A stretch of DNA of 64,000 nt. Origin: Methylocapsa sp. S129 (GTDB lineage Bacteria > Pseudomonadota > Alphaproteobacteria > Rhizobiales > Beijerinckiaceae). The notes beneath the pieces were generated by a model, which did no database searches, was not told the origin of the DNA, and saw only the letters and a list, made by a program, of their open reading frames with translations. The stretch is from positions 125,117 through 189,116 of the forward strand of contig NZ_LMUI01000013.1 in NCBI RefSeq assembly GCF_009765995.1, given 5' to 3'. Shown here one piece after another: positions 25,965 to 34,365 of the stretch (its first letter is position 1; every line of letters starts with the position of its first letter). The position numbers and the translations under genes are program-made.

Positions 25965-26783
25965 TTAGTCGGCGCCAAGCGGCGATCGTAGAAACGATCG
26001 CACCAGCGGGTTGACGATATCGGGCCGGGTGAGCGGCGCCATATGGCCGCCTTCGGCGATCTCCCGATAGGTCCACATCGGGCAATTCTGACGCAGCAAG
26101 GCCGTGATTTCGCGGATGGGCGTCACCGTATTGGGATCGCTGACGACGAGCGTGGCGCGCGGCAGCAGGCGCGCCCATTGCGCCAACGGCGTAACTTCGT
26201 CCATCACGGCGTCCCATTCGAAATAATTTGGCTTGAGCGCGTCGGCGAAGGCGCTGCGCCGTTCGGGCGGCATATTGCGCCATGAGCCAGCGCCGCCCCA
26301 ATAATCGGCGAATTGCTCGGCCGCGACCGACCATTCGCCAAGCGCTCCGAATTTCTTGATGCAATCGCGCAAGTCCATCGCCTCGGCGAAGGCGTCCGCT
26401 TGGCCCGCTTGCCTGAGGAGATAAAACGGATTGGCCTCCAGGAGCACGAGCTTGGCGACCCGGCCAGCCAGCCGCGCGGCCAGTTTCATCGCGACCGACC
26501 CGCCGAAGGAATGGCCGACGAGGCAGATATTGTCCGCATTCGCTGGCAATGCGGCTTCTGCGAGACGCGCCTGATCGTCGAGGGATTGCCGCGTCTCATT
26601 CGGCCAGGGCGGAGTCTTGCCGTAGCCAAACAGGTTCACCGCGCGGACATGATGGTCGGCTTTCAGATCGTCCATCAGATGGCGCCATTGGCGCGCGCCC
26701 GACACGCTCGAATGCAAAAGCATGACGAGCGGACCGGCTCCGGCTTCGAGAAAGTCAACCGCGATCGACGACGATCCGCTCAT
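25965..26783 (-). CDS. Alpha/beta hydrolase
   Basis: The protein has 272 residues with a classical alpha/beta hydrolase core. It shows an oxyanion region at VMLLHSSVSGARQWRHLMDDL, the nucleophile elbow GHSFGGS, a late acid in VVSDPNTVTP, and the His in IAEGGHMAPLTRPDIV. The family includes esterases, dehalogenases and C-C hydrolases, so the substrate cannot be assigned. The start at ATG 26783 is preferred; the in-frame upstream part is Arg-rich and overlaps the HicB-like gene region. Confidence 0.88.
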   Translation of the reverse strand: MSGSSSIAVDFLEAGAGPLVMLLHSSVSGARQWRHLMDDLKADHHVRAVNLFGYGKTPPWPNETRQSLDDQARLAEAALPANADNICLVGHSFGGSVAMKLAARLAGRVAKLVLLEANPFYLLRQAGQADAFAEAMDLRDCIKKFGALGEWSVAAEQFADYWGGAGSWRNMPPERRSAFADALKPNYFEWDAVMDEVTPLAQWARLLPRATLVVSDPNTVTPIREITALLRQNCPMWTYREIAEGGHMAPLTRPDIVNPLVRSFLRSPLGAD

Positions 26784-26820
26784 CGGCCGGCGCGCCGAAG
26801 GCCTGTCGAGAGGCGCGCGA

Positions 26821-27162
26821 TCATGCCTCCGCCTCCGGCCATTCATCATTCGACTGGGCGTGAAGCGGTTCAGCCGGACGGACTTCGCCCGCGACGTTCT
26901 GCTTTGCGCGCTGGGCTGAGACAAGCAGCGCCGCGCGATCCGCATTGCCGGGATCGGCCATCAGTTTTTCGAAGGATGACGGCTCGGGCAAGGCCTGGCC
27001 GGCCCGCTCCATCTCCTCAATGGCGGAGGCGAGATGGTCGCCCAGCGCATGGCGGAGTTTGTCGAAGCTCCTCGCGGCTGAGAACAGCCCAGGAAAGTCG
27101 GGCAATTGCGCCGAGAGGCCGCGGTCCGGGCTCACCTGAACAAGAGCGATATATCGGCGCAT
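26821..27162 (-). CDS. HicB-like antitoxin family protein without adjacent HicA
   Basis: This 113-residue protein has the HicB fold opening: MRRYIALVQVSPDRGLSAQLPDFPGLFSAARSFDKL, then IEEMERAGQALPEPSSFEKLMADPGN. HicB partners normally neutralise the HicA mRNA interferase. No HicA-sized frame is visible within 150 bp on either side. It may therefore be an orphan antitoxin or a solo HicB regulator. The C-terminal 35 residues show no recognisable DNA-binding domain. Confidence 0.7.
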   Translation of the reverse strand: MRRYIALVQVSPDRGLSAQLPDFPGLFSAARSFDKLRHALGDHLASAIEEMERAGQALPEPSSFEKLMADPGNADRAALLVSAQRAKQNVAGEVRPAEPLHAQSNDEWPEAEA

Positions 27163-27234
27163 AACGATCGTCTCCGCGGCGCTGAGGCTTCAGTTTGGCG
27201 CCCGGCGGAGAATGCTCGAATCGGACGCGGCGGT

Positions 27235-27615
27235 CTAGGCGTCCCTCTCTCCTCGCCGACCGGCAATCCGGATAGCGAGCAACCGCCCGGCGATCGCGCC
27301 GCCAAGCTCATCGGTGATCTTCACCGGCAGGCATTTGGCCAAAGCGCCGATAGCGCCCGCCACAAAGGCTTTTTGCGCGTCCGCGCCGCCGATCAGATGG
27401 GAATGGGTTATTCTCGGCGTTCCGAGCAGAGAGCCATCGCGCCTGAGAGAAAAGACGATCGTCAGTTCGGAACCCGCATGGCCGCCTGGCGCTCTGACGC
27501 ATGCGCCGAGCTCGCGCCACAGATCGGGCAATGTGTTGGCGGGAACGGTTTGCGCCTCGACCGAGGTCGCGGCCAGGAGCGCCTGCGCCATCACGATGAA
27601 AAGCATCCGCCGCAT
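27235..27615 (-). CDS. Secreted protein resembling a TonB C-terminal domain
   Basis: The protein is 126 residues from ATG 27615. It begins with a signal peptide (RRMLFIVMAQALLAATSVEAQ, cleavage after VEA). The mature part has a TonB-C-like order: LTIVFSLRRDGSLLGTPRITHS followed by AFVAGAIGALAKCLPVKI and a short strand end. Two cysteines could form a disulfide. It has no proline-rich linker or anchor, so it is not a full TonB. Similar small secreted proteins are common in alphaproteobacteria, but I know no function for them. Confidence 0.65.
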   Translation of the reverse strand: MRRMLFIVMAQALLAATSVEAQTVPANTLPDLWRELGACVRAPGGHAGSELTIVFSLRRDGSLLGTPRITHSHLIGGADAQKAFVAGAIGALAKCLPVKITDELGGAIAGRLLAIRIAGRRGERDA

Positions 27616-27707
27616 AGCCGGAGGATAACCCAAATCGGAGGACGCCGCATGATCTTAGATCGAAACGGTCGAGGATGATCCATCGTTTCGCATGGCGGAG
27701 CGTGTGT

Positions 27708-27795
27708 CACCTCAGAAGGTTCGTCAAGTGCGCGCCAAGGCGCGCCGCCTCCGGCGGTCGCCTGAAAGGCGACACTTGACCAACCTTCTGAGGTG
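27708..27795. repeat. Cruciform-type inverted repeat with nested hairpins
   Basis: CACCTCAGAAGGTT at 27708-27721 is perfectly mirrored at 27782-27795, and the pairing continues to 22 of 23 bases through CAAGTG/CACTTG. Inside are two smaller hairpins, GCGCGCC/GGCGCGC and GTCGCC/GGCGAC. It lies between two genes and is not a simple terminator. I see no second copy in the window. Confidence 0.8.
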
Positions 27796-27878
27796 AAAAA
27801 AATGCCTCCATGCGAACAATGGCTCAATAACGAAACTGTCGCCGATAGCCGTTCGATTCAATCAATTCTCGTCTTGCT

Positions 27879-28745
27879 CTAGCGCCCACCTTCTCCGGCC
27901 GCCGCCAGCGCCCGCAGGCCCTCGCGATAGGTCGGGTATTTCGGCGCGAAGCCCAATTCGCTTTTCAGTTTGGCGATCGAGACGCGTTTGTTGTCGGCGT
28001 AGAAGCTGCGCGCCATCGGCGTCATGTCCGCCGTATCGAACGGCTCTTCGGGCGGCGGCTCCATCCCCAGAAGCGCGGCGGCGAAAGCGATGACGTCCTG
28101 CGGCGGCGCCGGCTCCTCGTCGGCGACGTTCCACAATCCGCCCTGCCCTCCTGCGGCGAGCGTCAGCCCGATCGCCTGCGCGATGTCCTCGACATGGGTG
28201 CGGTTGAAGGTCTGGCCGGGCTTGACGATGCGCCGCGCTTGCCCTGCGCGCAATTTCGTCAGCAGGTTGCGCTCGGGCCCGTAAATGCCGGCCAGACGCA
28301 GGATATGGACGGGGACGTCCATCGAATCCCCCAGCGCGCGCCATTGCTGTTCGGCGCCAAGCCGGGCGCGGCCTCGTTCGGAACGGGGCGAGGTCGGGCT
28401 CGTCTCGTCAACCCAGGCTCCATTATGGTCGCCATAGACGCCGATGGTCGAGAGATAGACGATCGCGCGCAGACGCCGCATCGCGCCGATCGCGCTGGCG
28501 AAGCGCGCCAGCACTGGATCGGCAGCGCCCGGCGCGATCGAGACGAGCAAAGCCTCCGCCTCGGCCAGACGCGGCGCAATCGCCGCTTCGGCGCGCTGGC
28601 CGTCGAAAACCAAGGCGTCAACGCCATCGCGCCTCAGCGCTTCCGCTTTATCCGAATCGCGCACCGTGCCGCTCGCCTGGACGCTCTCCTGGGCGGAGAG
28701 AAAATGCAGCGCGGAATAGCCAAGGCCGAAGCAGAAGATTTTCAC
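27879..28745 (-). CDS. NAD(P)-dependent epimerase/dehydratase family protein (extended SDR)
   Basis: This 288-residue protein has an atypical N-terminal Rossmann motif, FCFGLGYSALHFL, as in YeeZ-like SDRs, followed by VYLSTIGVYGDHNGAWVDE, which supplies the Ser/Tyr context. A structural segment LRLAGIYGPERNLLTKLRAG follows. YeeZ-like proteins are SDR relatives of unclear substrate. It starts with GTG 28745 overlapping the cysG stop (GTGA), so it is co-translated with siroheme synthase. Confidence 0.82.
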   Translation of the reverse strand: MKIFCFGLGYSALHFLSAQESVQASGTVRDSDKAEALRRDGVDALVFDGQRAEAAIAPRLAEAEALLVSIAPGAADPVLARFASAIGAMRRLRAIVYLSTIGVYGDHNGAWVDETSPTSPRSERGRARLGAEQQWRALGDSMDVPVHILRLAGIYGPERNLLTKLRAGQARRIVKPGQTFNRTHVEDIAQAIGLTLAAGGQGGLWNVADEEPAPPQDVIAFAAALLGMEPPPEEPFDTADMTPMARSFYADNKRVSIAKLKSELGFAPKYPTYREGLRALAAAGEGGR

Positions 28746-30208
28746 GGCGCGGCGCTCCCCTCGGCGTTGTTCGCGCGGTCCAGCGTTTGCCCATAGAGCA
28801 GCATGCATGGCCCGGTCGGCGCGGCCGCCGCGATCAGCGCCGGCATGTCGGCGAGCGTCGCGACGAAACGGCGCTCTTCGGGCAGGCTCGCATTTTCGAT
28901 CATCACGGCGGGCGTCAGCGGGTCGAGCCCTTCGTCAAGCAGGCGCCGCGCCAAAGCCGGCAAGGTCTTGACCCCCATATAGACCGCCGTCGTCGCGCCG
29001 GGATCGACGAGCGCCGGCCAATCGAGCCGCACCGGCAACGAGCCGTCCGCCGCATGCGCGGTGATGAACTGGATGCGGCGCGCCCGGTCGCGCTCGCTCA
29101 GCGAGATTCCGAGCGAGGCGGCGGCGGCGAGCGCGGCGGTGACGCCAGGAACAATCGTGCATTCGATGCCGGCGGCGCGCGCGGCGGCGATTTCCTCGTT
29201 GGTGCGCCCGAATACAGCGGGATCGCCGCCCTTGAGGCGCACGACCTTCTTGCCGGCAAGGCCCAGCGACACCAGCAAGGCGGAAATATCGGCCTGGCCG
29301 ACCGACGGCCCGTGCCCGCGCTTGCCGACATTGATGCGCTGCGCTTCCCGGCGCGCCAGTTCGAGCACGGCGGGCGAGATCAGATCATCGAACAGGATGA
29401 CATCGGCCGATTGCAACGCGCGCACCGCCTTCAGCGTCAGCAATTCGGCGTCGCCCGGCCCACCGCCGACGAGAACCACTTGACCGAGGGTCGCTGCGCC
29501 CTTTTCCGCGGCTGCGGCGGCCAGAAGGCCGTCAAGATCATGGGAGGCAGGCTTGCGGCCGCCGCTGGCGAGGGCGAGCGTCGCGAACCGCTCCCAGAAA
29601 TTGCGCCTTTGCCGGAACGCCGCGCCCAATTCCGAAAATTGCGGCCGCCATTCCTTGGCCGCCCGCGCCCAGGCGGAAAAATTCGCCGGGATCAACGCTT
29701 CGATCCGCGCCCGCAAAGCCTGGCCGAACACCGGCGCCGCGCCATCGGTCGAAATGCCGATGACAAGGGGCGAGCGGTTGACGATGGCGCCGAACGAAAA
29801 ATCGCAAAACTCCGGCTGGTCGATCACATTGACCGGCGTTTTGGCCTGACGCGCCGCCTGGGCGAAAGCTTCGGCCTCCGCCGCATTGGCGGCGTCGGCG
29901 ACGGCCAGCGCCGCGCCGGCGAGATCTTCGGCGGCCCAGGCCCGCAGAAAAATGGCGATCTGCGGATGACGCCCCGCCGTCTCCAGCATCTTCGGCGCAG
30001 GCGAAGGCGCATATACCGCGACATCCGCTCCGCTGGCGGCGAGCAATTCGGCCTTCCACGCCGCCGCCTCCGACCCGCCGGCGACCACGACCCGCCGCCC
30101 CGTCAGCTTGAAGAAGACCGGCAGGTTGGCGAGCGGGCGAATGGCGTCGAGCGCCAGTTCGCTGGGGTTGCGGCGCGGCGTCGCATCGGCGCCGGTTGCA
30201 TCGGGCAT
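28742..30208 (-). CDS. cysG: Siroheme synthase, trifunctional CysG
   Basis: This 488-residue enzyme makes siroheme from uroporphyrinogen III. The N-terminal half (about 25-235) is the dehydrogenase/ferrochelatase with the Rossmann stretch RRVVVAGGSEAAAWKAELLAASGADV. The C-terminal half (about 240-480) is the SAM-dependent uroporphyrinogen methyltransferase: VVLVGGGPGDAELLTLKAV, FDDLIS, and VVRLKGGDPAVFGRTNEE. Siroheme is needed for sulfite and nitrite reductases. ATG 30208 is preferred because of a GGTGAAG before it; a TTG 21 bp upstream is also in frame. It is coupled by GTGA overlap to the downstream SDR gene. Confidence 0.95.
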   Translation of the reverse strand: MPDATGADATPRRNPSELALDAIRPLANLPVFFKLTGRRVVVAGGSEAAAWKAELLAASGADVAVYAPSPAPKMLETAGRHPQIAIFLRAWAAEDLAGAALAVADAANAAEAEAFAQAARQAKTPVNVIDQPEFCDFSFGAIVNRSPLVIGISTDGAAPVFGQALRARIEALIPANFSAWARAAKEWRPQFSELGAAFRQRRNFWERFATLALASGGRKPASHDLDGLLAAAAAEKGAATLGQVVLVGGGPGDAELLTLKAVRALQSADVILFDDLISPAVLELARREAQRINVGKRGHGPSVGQADISALLVSLGLAGKKVVRLKGGDPAVFGRTNEEIAAARAAGIECTIVPGVTAALAAAASLGISLSERDRARRIQFITAHAADGSLPVRLDWPALVDPGATTAVYMGVKTLPALARRLLDEGLDPLTPAVMIENASLPEERRFVATLADMPALIAAAAPTGPCMLLYGQTLDRANNAEGSAAP

Positions 30209-30311
30209 ATCTTCACCACCATTGGACAAGGCGCGTGATTGTCCTTCAAACGCCCCGGCAAGAGGCCTATATCAAATGCCGAGCGATCCAAAGCCTCGAT
30301 AGAGGCTCCGA

Positions 30312-30422
30312 CCGTCATGGCCGGGCTTGTCCCGGCCATCCACGCGGCGCCGTTGCGCGAAACCTTCGAGGTTCGCGCAGTTGGCCGGGCGCGGATGGCC
30401 GGGACAAGCCCGGCCATGACGG
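30312..30422. repeat. 30-bp perfect inverted repeat, family B
   Basis: CCGTCATGGCCGGGCTTGTC begins the arm 30312-30341, mirrored exactly at 30393-30422. It is closely related to the element at 21432-21544. It lies between the divergent cysG and mrp starts, so it may sit within their promoter region. Confidence 0.85.
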
Positions 30423-30473
30423 AAACGCTTGCGAGCCGGATCGCGAGAAGACGTCAATCCACGGAGACCTATT

Positions 30474-31580
30474 TTGCTCGACGAGAACGCGATCACGCAG
30501 GCGCTTGGCGCGGTTCATGGGCCGGACGGCAGGACGCCGCTGACCCAATCGGGGGCGATCGGCGGGCTCACCCATCGCGACGGCAAGGTCTATCTGTCGA
30601 TCGTCGTCGATCCCGCCCAGGCGGATAGAGCCGAGCCGATGCGCAAGGCGGCGGAGAATGCGCTTCGCGCGGTTGCCGGCGTCACGGCGGCGATCGTCAC
30701 GTTGACCTCGGAGCGGGCGCCCGGCGCGCCGGCGCCGCATAGCCATTCCCATGCGCCCGCTAAAGCCGCGACCCGGCGCGTGCCCGAAAGCGTCGCCGGC
30801 GTCCGGCACATTATCGCCGTCGCATCGGGCAAGGGCGGCGTCGGCAAATCGACGACCGCCGCCAATCTCGCCATCGCCATGGCCAAAGAGGGCTGGCGCA
30901 TCGGCCTGCTCGACGCCGATGTGTTCGGTCCCTCGGCGCCGCGCCTGTTCGGCCTGACGGAGAAGCCGAAGGTCGAACAGAGCTTTCTGGTGCCGCTCGT
31001 CGCGCATGGCATCAAGGTGATCTCGATCGGCCTGATGATCGACGAAGAAGCGCCTGTCGTCTGGCGCGGGCCGATGGTGATGTCGGCGGTGACGCAATTG
31101 CTGCGCGAAGTCGCCTGGGGAGAACTCGATTGCCTTGTCGTCGACATGCCGCCCGGCACTGGCGACGTGCAACTGACCATGGCGCAAAGCGCGCCGCTGG
31201 CCGGCGCCATCATCGTCTCGACGCCACAGGATCTGGCGCTGATCGACGCCAGGCGCGGCATCGCCATGTTCGAGAAGGTCAGCATTCCGGTGCTCGGGAT
31301 CATCGAGAACATGAGCTATTTCATCTGCCCGCATTGCCAGGGGCGCAGCGATATTTTTGCGCATGGCGGCGCACGGCACGAGGCGGAAAAGCGCGGCGTC
31401 GCCTTCCTTGGCGAAGTGCCGCTCGATATTGAAATTCGCGAGACCTCGGATTCCGGGCGCCCGATCGTCGCCGCCTCGCCCGACAGCCCGCACGCGCTGG
31501 TTTATCGCACCATTGCGCGCGCGGTGATCGGCAAGCTCGATGCGCCGCAACGCGCCGCGCCAAAGATCGTGATCGGTTAA
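30474..31580 (+). CDS. mrp: Mrp/ApbC family iron-sulfur cluster carrier ATPase
   Basis: This 368-residue P-loop ATPase has an N-terminal MIP18-like (DUF59) domain of about 90 residues, a His-rich linker (PHSHSHAP), then the deviant Walker A GKGGVGKS at 119-126, DADVFGPSAPRLFGL, DMPPGTGDVQLT, and the cluster-binding CxxC at C285 and C288 (FICPHCQG). It carries 4Fe-4S clusters to apo-enzymes. The start is TTG 30474 after ACGGAGA, matching the family N-terminus. The DUF971 gene begins 5 bp after its stop. Confidence 0.95.
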   Translation: MLDENAITQALGAVHGPDGRTPLTQSGAIGGLTHRDGKVYLSIVVDPAQADRAEPMRKAAENALRAVAGVTAAIVTLTSERAPGAPAPHSHSHAPAKAATRRVPESVAGVRHIIAVASGKGGVGKSTTAANLAIAMAKEGWRIGLLDADVFGPSAPRLFGLTEKPKVEQSFLVPLVAHGIKVISIGLMIDEEAPVVWRGPMVMSAVTQLLREVAWGELDCLVVDMPPGTGDVQLTMAQSAPLAGAIIVSTPQDLALIDARRGIAMFEKVSIPVLGIIENMSYFICPHCQGRSDIFAHGGARHEAEKRGVAFLGEVPLDIEIRETSDSGRPIVAASPDSPHALVYRTIARAVIGKLDAPQRAAPKIVIG

Positions 31581-31585
31581 GGCGC

Positions 31586-31912
31586 ATGGCTGAGCAAAAG
31601 TCGGAAAAGAAAGCCGAGCCCTGGCCAACCGAATTGCGGCTGACGGAGGAGGGCCGGCTGTTGACGATCGCCTATGATTCCGGCGAGGCCTTCGCGCTTT
31701 CGGCTCGAAGCCTTCGCCTCGCCACGCCGAGCGCCGAGGCCAAGCGCCTGTCGCCGGCCGAGCGCGAGGCGCAGATCGGCGACAGGCCCGTTCGCATCAA
31801 GGAGATCGAGCAGGTCGGCAATTATGCGATCCGCCCGACCTTCGACGACGGGCATTCGACGGGGATTTTCACCTGGGCCTATCTGGCCGAGCTCGGGCGG
31901 AAGGCGAAGTGA
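31586..31912 (+). CDS. DUF971 (GBBH-like N-terminal domain) protein
   Basis: This 108-residue protein has the DUF971 fold signature WPTELRLTEEGRLLTIAYDSGEAFALS, a central RPVRIKEIEQVGNYAIRPTFDDGHSTG, and FTWAYLAELG. In other proteins this domain precedes gamma-butyrobetaine hydroxylase, but here it stands alone. The sequence follows mrp by 5 bp, an association seen in many alphaproteobacteria, so a link to iron-sulfur cluster handling is plausible but unproven. Confidence 0.88.
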   Translation: MAEQKSEKKAEPWPTELRLTEEGRLLTIAYDSGEAFALSARSLRLATPSAEAKRLSPAEREAQIGDRPVRIKEIEQVGNYAIRPTFDDGHSTGIFTWAYLAELGRKAK

Positions 31913-32000
31913 GGCCATGGCGGACGCGCCCTTTCCGTGCTCTATAATATCCGGCGACGGCCTGATGGCCGAATGAACGAAATTGACGAGATGCCCAGAT

Positions 32001-32132
32001 GTCCCCTCCCCCCTTGTGGGGGAGGGTTAGGGAGGGGGGTCGCGCCGACCTATCGAAGATTGAGGCGCAATTATTTTTTCGGATAAGCCTGTGCGACCCC
32101 CCTCCCCCAACCCTCCCCCACAAGGGGGGAGG
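32001..32132. repeat. Inverted repeat of CCCTCCCCC-rich arms, family D
   Basis: A left arm with CCCCTTGTGGGGGAGGGTTA (starting 32011) is mirrored by CAACCCTCCCCCACAAGGGG (ending about 32128). About 50 bp of unrelated, AT-richer sequence lies between. It occupies most of the gap after the DUF971 gene and is another dispersed-type palindrome. Confidence 0.8.
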
Positions 32133-32211
32133 GAGAAACAGCGGCGCCTTTCTATCAAGCTGACGCAGACTGCGACGCATATTACGGCGCGCCAGAATGG
32201 GATGAATTTAA

Positions 32212-32484
32212 GTGACTCCTGAACAATGCAGAATGGCGCGGGCCGGTCTTGCGATCGGCGTTCGCGAACTCGCGGAATCGGCGCGCGTATCGATCGGCAC
32301 GGTGTCGCGCTTCGAATCCGGCCAGAGCGTCCCGGACATGACCGTCGGGCTATTCCAGAAAGCGCTCGAACGTTTCGGCGTGGAATTCATCTCCGACGGC
32401 GGCGATGTCGGCGTCTGGTTGCGCAAAGGCGGCGCGGGCGCCGCGATCCCGGTCGAGGAGCTGAACGCTCAAAACGACGAGTGA
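32212..32484 (+). CDS. Small XRE-type helix-turn-helix regulator
   Basis: This 90-residue protein has a Cro/CI-type HTH across residues 2-57: RMARAGLAIGVRELAESARVSIGTVSRFESGQSVPDMTVGLFQKALE. The tail is short and lacks a ligand domain. It starts with GTG 32212. It stands alone and could regulate itself or the neighbouring genes. Similar solitary regulators are common in Rhizobiales. Confidence 0.85.
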   Translation: MTPEQCRMARAGLAIGVRELAESARVSIGTVSRFESGQSVPDMTVGLFQKALERFGVEFISDGGDVGVWLRKGGAGAAIPVEELNAQNDE

Positions 32485-32563
32485 ACGAGGGTCGGCGAGA
32501 ATCGCGATCCGGCGGCGTCGGCCTTTCGCGCCGACGCATCTAGCCATTGGATTTGCGGAGGCG

Positions 32564-33103
32564 TCAGGCGGCCTGAGTTGCGGCTGGAATCGCGCCGCGG
32601 TCCACGATGGCTGAAGAGAGCGCGACCGGCACGGGATTGCGTAAAATGTCGAGGACCGGACAATGGCGATCGACCGTCTCTTTCAATCTGCGCAGGTCGT
32701 CTTCCGACGCCGGGCTTTCGAGAGTGACGACCGCCTCTATGCGCTGGAAACCGGGTCGGACGCTGTCGTCGACGGCGAAGAACCCGCGCAGATCGACCAG
32801 GCCTCGCAGTTTGACCGACACGCTCGTCAATGGGATTTTGAGCGCATCCGCGTAGAGCCGATAAGTAATTTCCTGGCATGAGCCGAGCGCCACCAGAATA
32901 TATTCGACGGGGTTGGGCGCCGAGTCTTTCCCGCCGAGCCCTGTGGGCTCATCGACATGCGTCGTGAACTGGCGAACGGCGGCCGTGCTGTTGAATCCCT
33001 CCCCCAGCCGCGTCTGCGCCTCGAACCACGCATTAGCCTGATCGGGAGCGTCTTTGAGCGCAGATTGAGTACCATCGAAAATGTCTTTGAAATTAATCGA
33101 CAT
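32564..33103 (-). CDS. OsmC family peroxiredoxin-like protein
   Basis: This 179-residue protein has the OsmC/Ohr/YhfA fold. It shows GGKDSAPNPVEYILVALGSCQEI with the first active cysteine and TVDRHCPVLDILRNPVPV with the second. These thiols reduce organic hydroperoxides in characterised relatives. The HCPV form with NPV after it is of the YhfA-like group rather than classical Ohr. ATG 33103 gives the family-like N-terminus; the upstream extension is dissimilar. Confidence 0.88.
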   Translation of the reverse strand: MSINFKDIFDGTQSALKDAPDQANAWFEAQTRLGEGFNSTAAVRQFTTHVDEPTGLGGKDSAPNPVEYILVALGSCQEITYRLYADALKIPLTSVSVKLRGLVDLRGFFAVDDSVRPGFQRIEAVVTLESPASEDDLRRLKETVDRHCPVLDILRNPVPVALSSAIVDRGAIPAATQAA

Positions 33104-33276
33104 GGCAGGGCTCCGGTGATGAGAGCAGAGAGTAGAATTTAGTCTATAGAAAATGTCAATTAATAAAATGAGCAATGGACCGCCCGTTGCTCCACGGGCG
33201 ATTGCGTATCGATCCACATTGGGTCTTTAGCCTCGGCTCAAATAAATCGACGGCCAGGAACAGCCCCGGCGCTCGC

Positions 33277-33585
33277 TCACGTCGGCGACAGGATGTGGAT
33301 GGCGCGGCTGGCGATCAGGTCTTTTGTTTTCTCGCCATAGGCCGCCATATGCGGGGCGACGGCATGCGCTTTCAAAGCGTCGGCGTCGGTCCAGGTCTCG
33401 ATGACGACGAATGTGTCGGGACCCATTTTGGCCTGGAATGAACCGAACCCCTCGGCGTCGATCGTCGGCCCGTATTCGATGCAGCCCTTTTCGGCGCGCA
33501 CGGCCGGAACATTGGCGCGAAAAGCGGTGAGGATTTCCTCCCGGCGTCCAGGTTTGGCGGTGACGATCGCAATGACCCGGATCAT
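33277..33585 (-). CDS. Antibiotic biosynthesis monooxygenase (ABM) domain protein
   Basis: This 102-residue ferredoxin-like protein matches YgiN-type ABM proteins: MIRVIAIVTAKPGRREEILTAFRANVP, GCIEYGPTIDAEG, FVVIETWTDADALKAHAVAPHM. Relatives are cofactor-free quinol monooxygenases. It is on the same strand as the OsmC-like gene but starts 170 bp away, so co-regulation is not certain. Confidence 0.88.
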   Translation of the reverse strand: MIRVIAIVTAKPGRREEILTAFRANVPAVRAEKGCIEYGPTIDAEGFGSFQAKMGPDTFVVIETWTDADALKAHAVAPHMAAYGEKTKDLIASRAIHILSPT

Positions 33586-33729
33586 GTTTCTCTCCCTGTG
33601 AAATTTTGACGCCGACGGCTCGGCGCTATGCTCGCATGGGCGAGGAAAAATCGCCAGCGCGGCTGTAATCGGACCATTGCCGTCGCGAGAAGGCGTAGCG
33701 ACGAAACAATCCAGACTTTGGCTCCTAAT

Positions 33730-33981
33730 TTACTGGCCGCCGAGCGTTAGCGACGCCAAGGCCGCCAGGACGGCCGACGAGCTTTGAGCCGTGGCTGTCG
33801 TGCTAGAGGCAGGAGGCGCAGTCGCTGTGCCATAATTCCCATCCTTCTCTTTAACCAAGCCTAGTTTGGTCGCAGCGGCAGGATCGGCGGCAACGGACGA
33901 AGCCGTGTATTCGCCATTCGCCAACTGGACCAGCGCAGCGGCGGAGGTGGTTGCGGATGCGGAAAGTGCAGAAATTGTCAT
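33730..33981 (-). CDS. Small Ala/Ser/Thr-rich hypothetical protein
   Basis: The 83-residue frame begins MTISALSASATTSAAALVQL and contains ANGEYTASSVAADPAAATKLGLVKEKDGNYG, then an Ala/Ser/Thr-rich low-complexity segment. It has no signal peptide of standard form and no known domain. The middle (NGEYTASSV...KLGLVKEKDGNYG) looks like a constrained motif rather than random sequence, so I think it is a real gene. The function is unknown. Confidence 0.55.
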   Translation of the reverse strand: MTISALSASATTSAAALVQLANGEYTASSVAADPAAATKLGLVKEKDGNYGTATAPPASSTTATAQSSSAVLAALASLTLGGQ

Positions 33982-34137
33982 GACGAAAGTCTCGGAGGCG
34001 AGCCTCCTCGATAGCGCATGGCGATTAACAGTTTGCTATCTATCCTGCGTCCGCCATGCCGACATAATTATAAACATCATAATGTCACTGCCGAAATGAC
34101 AGCGCGGCATTATCTATGTGTTTCGAGAGGACTCTTA

Positions 34138-34365
34138 ATGCTCACCCTCAAGCTCACCGCGATCGGCGCCTCCACGGGCGTCATCATCCCGAAGGAGATG
34201 CTGGCCCGCATGAATCTGAGCAAGGGCGATTCTCTTTACGCCGTCGAGGCCCCGGACGGCAGCTATCGTCTGACGCCTTATGATCCGGGCTTCGCCAGGA
34301 AGATGGAAAAGGCCGACGACATCATGCGCCGCTACCGGAACGCGCTGCACGTTCTCGCTCAATGA
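34138..34365 (+). CDS. AbrB/MazE-type antitoxin
   Basis: This 75-residue protein has the swapped-hairpin AbrB fold: LKLTAIGASTGVIIPKEMLARMNLSKGDSLYAVEAPDGSYRLTPYD, followed by a short helix that would bind the toxin. ATG 34138 follows AGAGGA. Its stop overlaps the next start by 4 bp (ATGA). AT-rich DNA upstream with two CATAAT repeats (34061-34082) may be the operator region. Confidence 0.88.
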   Translation: MLTLKLTAIGASTGVIIPKEMLARMNLSKGDSLYAVEAPDGSYRLTPYDPGFARKMEKADDIMRRYRNALHVLAQ

